DNA of 64,000 nucleotides from Acidobacteriota bacterium. Its GTDB lineage: Bacteria > Acidobacteriota > Blastocatellia > Pyrinomonadales > Pyrinomonadaceae. The position numbers were made by a program, and so were the translations under genes. This document shows positions 59,846 through 64,000 of this stretch, one piece after another. The stretch's first letter is position 1. Each line of letters begins with the position of its first letter. The stretch lies in NCBI GenBank assembly GCA_016718135.1, contig JADKEF010000004.1:124001-188000 (forward strand). Direction: 5' to 3'. The notes beneath the pieces were generated by a model. It saw nothing but the letters and a program-made list of their open reading frames with translations. It did not search any database and had not been told where the DNA came from.

Positions 59846-61626
59846 TCGACTGAGAAAAGCCGCCATTCGCCCTCAACATCAGGGAAAGTCTTTACGCCGA
59901 TCTCGGCAAAAATTAGCCCTGACCCGGCGACCAGATCCTTCACGGTTCGGGAGACAAGGATCTGCCCGTCACTCGACAGGTCGGCTACGGCATGGGCAAG
60001 ATCGACCGCAAAACCGCTGAGCGAATCGCCACGAACATCGCACTCGCCTGTATGCAAGCCCGTTCGAACACTGATCCCTGACCGATTTGCAGCCTCGGCA
60101 ATGGTGATCGCGCAACGGATCGCACGAGCCGGACCGTCAAAGGCGGCGAGGGTTTCGTCGTCGCCGACCGAGATCTCACGTCCTTTAAAAAGTTCGAGCT
60201 GTTTATGCATGAAGGTTCGTGATCGCTCGACCATCTCGGCCCAATCTGCATTGCCACGCCTGCTGGCCTCCGCCGCTGGGTCAGCGAATGAAACGCTCAT
60301 AACGGTTGCCAGCACGCGGTCGTATTCACCTGCGAACCGTACGCCGGTGACGAATCTTTCGATCTCGTCGAGAATCTCATCCTGCTCGCCAACAAATGGC
60401 AGGTGATCGATACCGCCGAGTTCGAGGTACTTAGCACCTGGAATTTGCGACGCCACAAATCGGCCTTCCTCGACCTTGAGACACATATCGCCCGAGCGAT
60501 GGATAACTAATGTAGGTACCTGAATGAGCGGCAGGACGGCGCGAACATCGATCTCGGCGTTCATTTTCGTCAGAGCCACGGCGGCCCCCGGACTCGCTCC
60601 CATTCTCAGGTAAGTCGCCCACCATTCGCGAAAATCCTCGTCCGCCGCCATCGACGGAGCGCGTTCCTCGATGCCGACTGCCTTGCCCCAATCGCTCTGC
60701 ATTAGTTCGAAAAATGCATTTCGCTGCTCCTCGGTCGGAGCCCATGGATAGTCGTCGTCCCGGATGCGTTTTGCATAGGTGCCGATCATCACAAGCCCGT
60801 CGGTGCGCTCGGGGTACGTCGCCGCAAACAACGAACACATAGGCCCGCCCTCGGAAACACCTACGAGCACAGCGCGTTCCGCCCCTACCGCGTCCATCAC
60901 CGCGTGAACGTCTTCCATCCGTTGCTCAAGCGTCGGTAGTTCGCTCAGAGGAACTCGATCGGACAATCCCGTTCCACGTTTATCAAAGAGGATTAGCCGG
61001 GAAAATGAGGCAAGACGGTCAAGAAACGCGGCAAAATTTGGCTCTTTCCAAAAATACTCAAGATGCGAGACCCAGCCCATCACGAAAACAATATCTACTG
61101 GGCCATTCCCGACGACCTGGTAGGCGATATTCACGTCGCCATTCTGCGCGTAGCGCGTTTCCGGCAGCGGACGTGGCTTTAACTGGCCGTTCTGGGCTAG
61201 AAGCTCTGTTGCGATAGGCTGAAAAATTTCTGTCTGCGAACTGCCGTCATCAATATATATCCGCGCCCGCGTCGTCTCAATGACTTCGGTTGAAGCTGAT
61301 GATTCTTCCGTAACATCAGCGACAAAACGATAACCAAACTTCGGCACCGTCTCGATAAATTTCAAGTCGGCGGTCTCACCCAGGACACGCCGAAGCTGCG
61401 AGATATTCTGTGCGAGATTATTCTCCTCGACAAAACTATCGTCCCATATCTCGGCGAGCATTTTCTCTTTGGACAAAACGCGGCCGGCATTAGAAACAAG
61501 CATTAGCAGTGTGTCAAAGACCTTTGGTGAGAGCTGTATAGGTCCATCAGCCCCTACGAGCAGGCGCTCGGAAGCGTCGAGCCGAAAGCTGCCAAATCCG
61601 AATACGCTGGTGCCGATCTCGTGCAT
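59839..61626 (-). CDS. Winged-helix / alpha-beta hydrolase / class III cyclase-like fusion
   Basis: 595 aa with three parts. Residues 1-105 are a CadC/OmpR winged helix (FRLDASERLLVG, SPKVFDTLLMLVSNAGRVL, FIETVPKFGYRF). Residues 150-415 are an alpha/beta hydrolase (VGVSEGGPMCSLFAATYP with Ser, LILFDKRGTGLSDR, HRSGDM, GGIDHLPF). Residues 415-595 are cyclase-like (VGDDETLAAFDGPARAIRCA, VRTGLHTGECDVRGDSLSG, LVSRTVKDLVAGSGL). In the cyclase-like part the first metal Asp position reads Ser (ATVMSVSFAD), so cyclase activity may be lost. It is divergent from the beta-strand-repeat genes, a possible target. Confidence 0.9.
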   Translation of the reverse strand: MHEIGTSVFGFGSFRLDASERLLVGADGPIQLSPKVFDTLLMLVSNAGRVLSKEKMLAEIWDDSFVEENNLAQNISQLRRVLGETADLKFIETVPKFGYRFVADVTEESSASTEVIETTRARIYIDDGSSQTEIFQPIATELLAQNGQLKPRPLPETRYAQNGDVNIAYQVVGNGPVDIVFVMGWVSHLEYFWKEPNFAAFLDRLASFSRLILFDKRGTGLSDRVPLSELPTLEQRMEDVHAVMDAVGAERAVLVGVSEGGPMCSLFAATYPERTDGLVMIGTYAKRIRDDDYPWAPTEEQRNAFFELMQSDWGKAVGIEERAPSMAADEDFREWWATYLRMGASPGAAVALTKMNAEIDVRAVLPLIQVPTLVIHRSGDMCLKVEEGRFVASQIPGAKYLELGGIDHLPFVGEQDEILDEIERFVTGVRFAGEYDRVLATVMSVSFADPAAEASRRGNADWAEMVERSRTFMHKQLELFKGREISVGDDETLAAFDGPARAIRCAITIAEAANRSGISVRTGLHTGECDVRGDSLSGFAVDLAHAVADLSSDGQILVSRTVKDLVAGSGLIFAEIGVKTFPDVEGEWRLFSVDY

Positions 61627-61780
61627 TATTCGAGCCTCACAGTTTCCTCACAAATATTTCACAAAACCTTCAGGATTCCCTAAAGATTCACCATAGCCGT
61701 TTACGGCAAACTCATTTCAGACAGAAAAAAGGTGCGAGAAATAATTTTAGCACGACGAAATTGCATACAGGAGAAGAAAG

Positions 61781-62893
61781 ATGAAAGGAACAGCGATCAA
61801 AGGCAGGGTTAGCGGACAATTTATCGCAGTATTATTTATTGCGATCACGATCATTGGTGTTGTAAATGCTGTCGCGGGAACAAAAGAATGGGACGGTTTT
61901 GCGGATGGCTTTGATGCGAACTGGACGACCAATAACAATTGGAAAGGCATAGGCGGAGCAGGCCCGAATGACGATCTCATCTTCGCTGACAAGGTGTGCA
62001 ACCTTATCACTGGCTGTTTCTGGACGCTCAAAAACACCACGACGACAAATAACTTCCCTATCAATACAAGTTTTAAATCGCTCACACTATCCGGAACCCG
62101 TTACCGGATCAGGGGCAATCAGATCTTTCTCCAAAACGGCCTGACCTTTGGCAAGGGACAGGTTGGCGGCAATGAACCTACCCCTGAAACTACCTGGAAT
62201 CCAAACATTATCCTTGGCGACTCACAACTCTGGGACGGTGGGCTCGGAGATCTGATTGTCAACGGCATTATTAACCTCAATGGCCACGTACTTGAGGCTG
62301 CTCCTTTAGACAAGCTAATCCTGAATGGAGACATCGGCGGGTCTGGGTTGATCGAAAAGGATAAAAGCGGTCTATTGACGATCAATGGAAACGCAGCAAA
62401 TTTTGGGCGGACAACTGTAAAACGAGGAGTACTTGAGGTCAACGGCTCGTTAGGAAGGGTCGAAATCGAAAGCGGAACACTCCAAGGCGTCGGATTTGTT
62501 AAAGACGTTTTCAGCCGTTTTGCCACCGATGCGATCATCTCGCCCGGGAGCGGCGGTAACACGAGCGCAATATTGCGTGCCAGTGGCGAGGTAGAACTGT
62601 CTCGCAACACAACTCTTGAGATCGATCTTAACGGGCCGGGGGCCGGCACTGACTACGACCAACTCCGCGTTACAGGTGCCGATATCAGTCTTGTGGGCAC
62701 CGATCTCGATGTACGGCTCGGTTTTACGCCCGCCACTGGACAGCAATTCGTGATCGTTAGTCAGGTCGCGGCCGGCGGTGTTATTGGAACATTCGAACAG
62801 GAAGGTGCGTTCGTTGAGGACGGCTTGCTGTTCCAGATCAGTTACAACGCAAACAGTGTCGTATTGACCTGTCTCGGCCCCGCGATTCCATAA
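61781..62893 (+). CDS. Secreted beta-strand-repeat protein (PATR/autotransporter-associated type), copy 1
   Basis: 370 aa, with GGAG 10 bases upstream and a signal peptide (ending near VNAVAGTKEW). The body contains WTTNNNWKGIGGAGPNDDL and many short beta-strand repeats such as LTINGNAANFGRTTVKRGVL and GVLEVNGSLGRVEIESGTL. That is the passenger-associated beta-strand repeat found in surface proteins. The end (IVSQVAAGGVIGTFEQEGAF) is typical of these repeats. The first half is paralogous to the gene starting at 63322. It may be surface-exposed. Confidence 0.82.
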   Translation: MKGTAIKGRVSGQFIAVLFIAITIIGVVNAVAGTKEWDGFADGFDANWTTNNNWKGIGGAGPNDDLIFADKVCNLITGCFWTLKNTTTTNNFPINTSFKSLTLSGTRYRIRGNQIFLQNGLTFGKGQVGGNEPTPETTWNPNIILGDSQLWDGGLGDLIVNGIINLNGHVLEAAPLDKLILNGDIGGSGLIEKDKSGLLTINGNAANFGRTTVKRGVLEVNGSLGRVEIESGTLQGVGFVKDVFSRFATDAIISPGSGGNTSAILRASGEVELSRNTTLEIDLNGPGAGTDYDQLRVTGADISLVGTDLDVRLGFTPATGQQFVIVSQVAAGGVIGTFEQEGAFVEDGLLFQISYNANSVVLTCLGPAIP

Positions 62894-63014
62894 GGAAGTT
62901 TCTCTTCAGGAAACTTTCATAAATATCTCAGAGAGAACTAAAGATTTCTTCACCGGGCAAAGGCGAAACTCGAATGGTCGGTTGATGTTGCCCTGTGGAG
63001 ACCGAAAAGAATCT

Positions 63015-63344
63015 ATGACACCGGAAAGGCAGAGAGAGATCGTGATCGAGTTTGAAAAGGTGAGCACGATACGCAAGCGGGCCAAGACGCGGCTTGTACA
63101 TTGTGACGGTTGTGGGGCTGATTCAGACGTGGTGACGCTGGCCGAGGCAGCTGTGCTTTTTGAGACCGAATACGAGGAACTATTTTATTTTATCCGACAG
63201 ACCAAATGTCATTTTTACGTCAGCAATGACGCAAATATTTACCTCTGCGTGCCGTCGCTCATCGAGCGAATGACACAACGGGTTGAGATACGCCGGCTAA
63301 CGGCAAGGGGAGAATCAAGCAATGAGAAAACGGAAATTGAATAA
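63015..63344 (+). CDS. Small CxxC-containing cytoplasmic protein
   Basis: 109 aa from ATG 63015. A short basic helix leads to LVHCDGCGADSDVV, a single CxxC that could bind zinc, then an all-alpha segment (AEAAVLFETEYEELFYFIR). No family was recognised. The last 23 bases overlap the ATG of the next gene, so the two are translationally coupled. It lies between two paralogous secreted genes. Confidence 0.65.
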   Translation: MTPERQREIVIEFEKVSTIRKRAKTRLVHCDGCGADSDVVTLAEAAVLFETEYEELFYFIRQTKCHFYVSNDANIYLCVPSLIERMTQRVEIRRLTARGESSNEKTEIE

Positions 63345-64000
63345 CAAATTGATCACGGGCACGATAGCCGCCACCATCGCACTAGCCGCCATGACCGGCA
63401 CATTCGGCTCGACCACCGCTAATGCCGGTAGTCTTTTTAGTACTTTTTTTGGCTCGAATGTTTCGGTAAGCGAACTCGCGGCAACGTTTAGAGCAACGCT
63501 CGGCATCACTGGGATCGATGACGCACCTCAGGCAACCAAAACATGGTCAGGAGGCGATAATAACAACAGTGAGTGGACGACCAACAGCAACTGGGACGGC
63601 ATCGGCGGTGCCGGGCCAAATGACGAGCTTGTTTTTCCGCAGTCCGCCGCGCGCAAGACAAACACGAATAACTTTGCCGTCAACACCAATTTTGACGAGC
63701 TGACGTTTACGGGTAGAAGTTACGTCATCGGTGGCAATCAAATACTGCTCGGTGACAATCTGAATTCTCTTGATACTGCTGTAACCATCAATGTTCCCAA
63801 TGGTGCCGGCAACGAGCCCGTTTTCAATCCAAATATTCTTCTGGGGACCTTCCAGACATGGACCAGCCAGAATAACTTCGTCGACTTCAACGGAGTCATT
63901 AATCTAAACAGCAAGTTTCTAAGATTGAACGGAGCAGGCGAGCACCACTTCAATGGGCAAATCGTTGGAGCTTCACCGGCACGAATTGAAAAGCAAGGAA
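63322..64000 (+). CDS. Secreted beta-strand-repeat protein, copy 2 (3' partial)
   Basis: Runs off the right edge; at least 226 aa visible. AGGGGAG lies upstream of ATG 63322. A signal peptide (MRKRKLNNKLITGTIAATIA start) precedes WTTNSNWDGIGGAGPNDEL, FTGRSYVIGGNQILLGD and NEPVFNPNILLGTFQTW. Each aligns with copy 1 (WTTNNNWKGIGGAGPNDDL, YRIRGNQIFLQNG, NPNIILGDSQLW). The pair probably arose by duplication. The protein is likely longer than the window shows. Confidence 0.8.
   Translation, partial: MRKRKLNNKLITGTIAATIALAAMTGTFGSTTANAGSLFSTFFGSNVSVSELAATFRATLGITGIDDAPQATKTWSGGDNNNSEWTTNSNWDGIGGAGPNDELVFPQSAARKTNTNNFAVNTNFDELTFTGRSYVIGGNQILLGDNLNSLDTAVTINVPNGAGNEPVFNPNILLGTFQTWTSQNNFVDFNGVINLNSKFLRLNGAGEHHFNGQIVGASPARIEKQG

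Overview
The window looks like a chromosomal segment of an Acidobacteriota member, most likely class Blastocatellia (Pyrinomonas-like). The grounds are indirect: roughly half G+C, many secreted serine hydrolases of the beta-lactamase fold, a secreted TPR-CHAT protein linked to an ECF sigma factor, class II photolyase, CadC-type winged-helix fusions and abundant palindromic intergenic repeats. This is inference from gene content; no rRNA or other phylogenetic marker is present. No rRNA, tRNA, CRISPR array, prophage or replication origin was recognised, and no gene-free stretch exceeds about 300 bases.

Layout. 2-837: tail of a DEAD-box RNA helicase and two small proteins. 844-2068: double-cupin protein and a DUF883-like membrane-anchored protein. 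2264-9625: a complete efflux operon (TetR regulator with operator, lipoprotein adaptor, RND pump, small membrane protein, TolC-type channel). 9783-15972: quinone oxidoreductase, a frameshifted SDR reductase, a secreted six-bladed propeller, fatty acid desaturase, an alkaline-phosphatase-superfamily enzyme and an Mpo1-like protein. 16030-21461: radical SAM enzyme and a redox/repair group (peroxiredoxin, Fe-trafficking protein, MsrB, cytochrome b plus molybdopterin enzyme, DUF2256). 21468-25487: arginyl/leucyl-tRNA-protein transferase, a REP-associated tyrosine transposase (RAYT) between perfect 28-bp inverted repeats, class II photolyase and a decayed phosphodiester glycosidase.

25668-33940 is a tight run of metalloprotease, serine hydrolase, secreted PPC/TPR/CHAT protein, ECF sigma factor and a membrane protein that resembles an anti-sigma factor. 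It ends at an intrinsic terminator. 34087-38774 follows as a run of eight secreted, lipoprotein or membrane proteins, three of which are paralogous. Together these form the most promising undescribed system here: a periplasmic caspase-like protease coupled to envelope signalling.

38847-45905: ClpA, then threonine biosynthesis (thrB divergent from thrC and fused thrA). 45960-57958: serine hydrolases, pirin, O-methyltransferase, a degenerate response regulator, an alaS gene cut short at a palindromic element, MsrB, fasciclin, RecX, TruB carrying in-frame palindromic insertions, alpha/beta hydrolase and class IV aminotransferase. 58049-64000: SLC13 permease, a winged-helix/alpha-beta-hydrolase/cyclase fusion, and two paralogous secreted beta-strand-repeat proteins, the last running off the end.

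Single-base frame disruptions occur in three genes and multiple ones in a fourth; from sequence alone they cannot be told from assembly errors.
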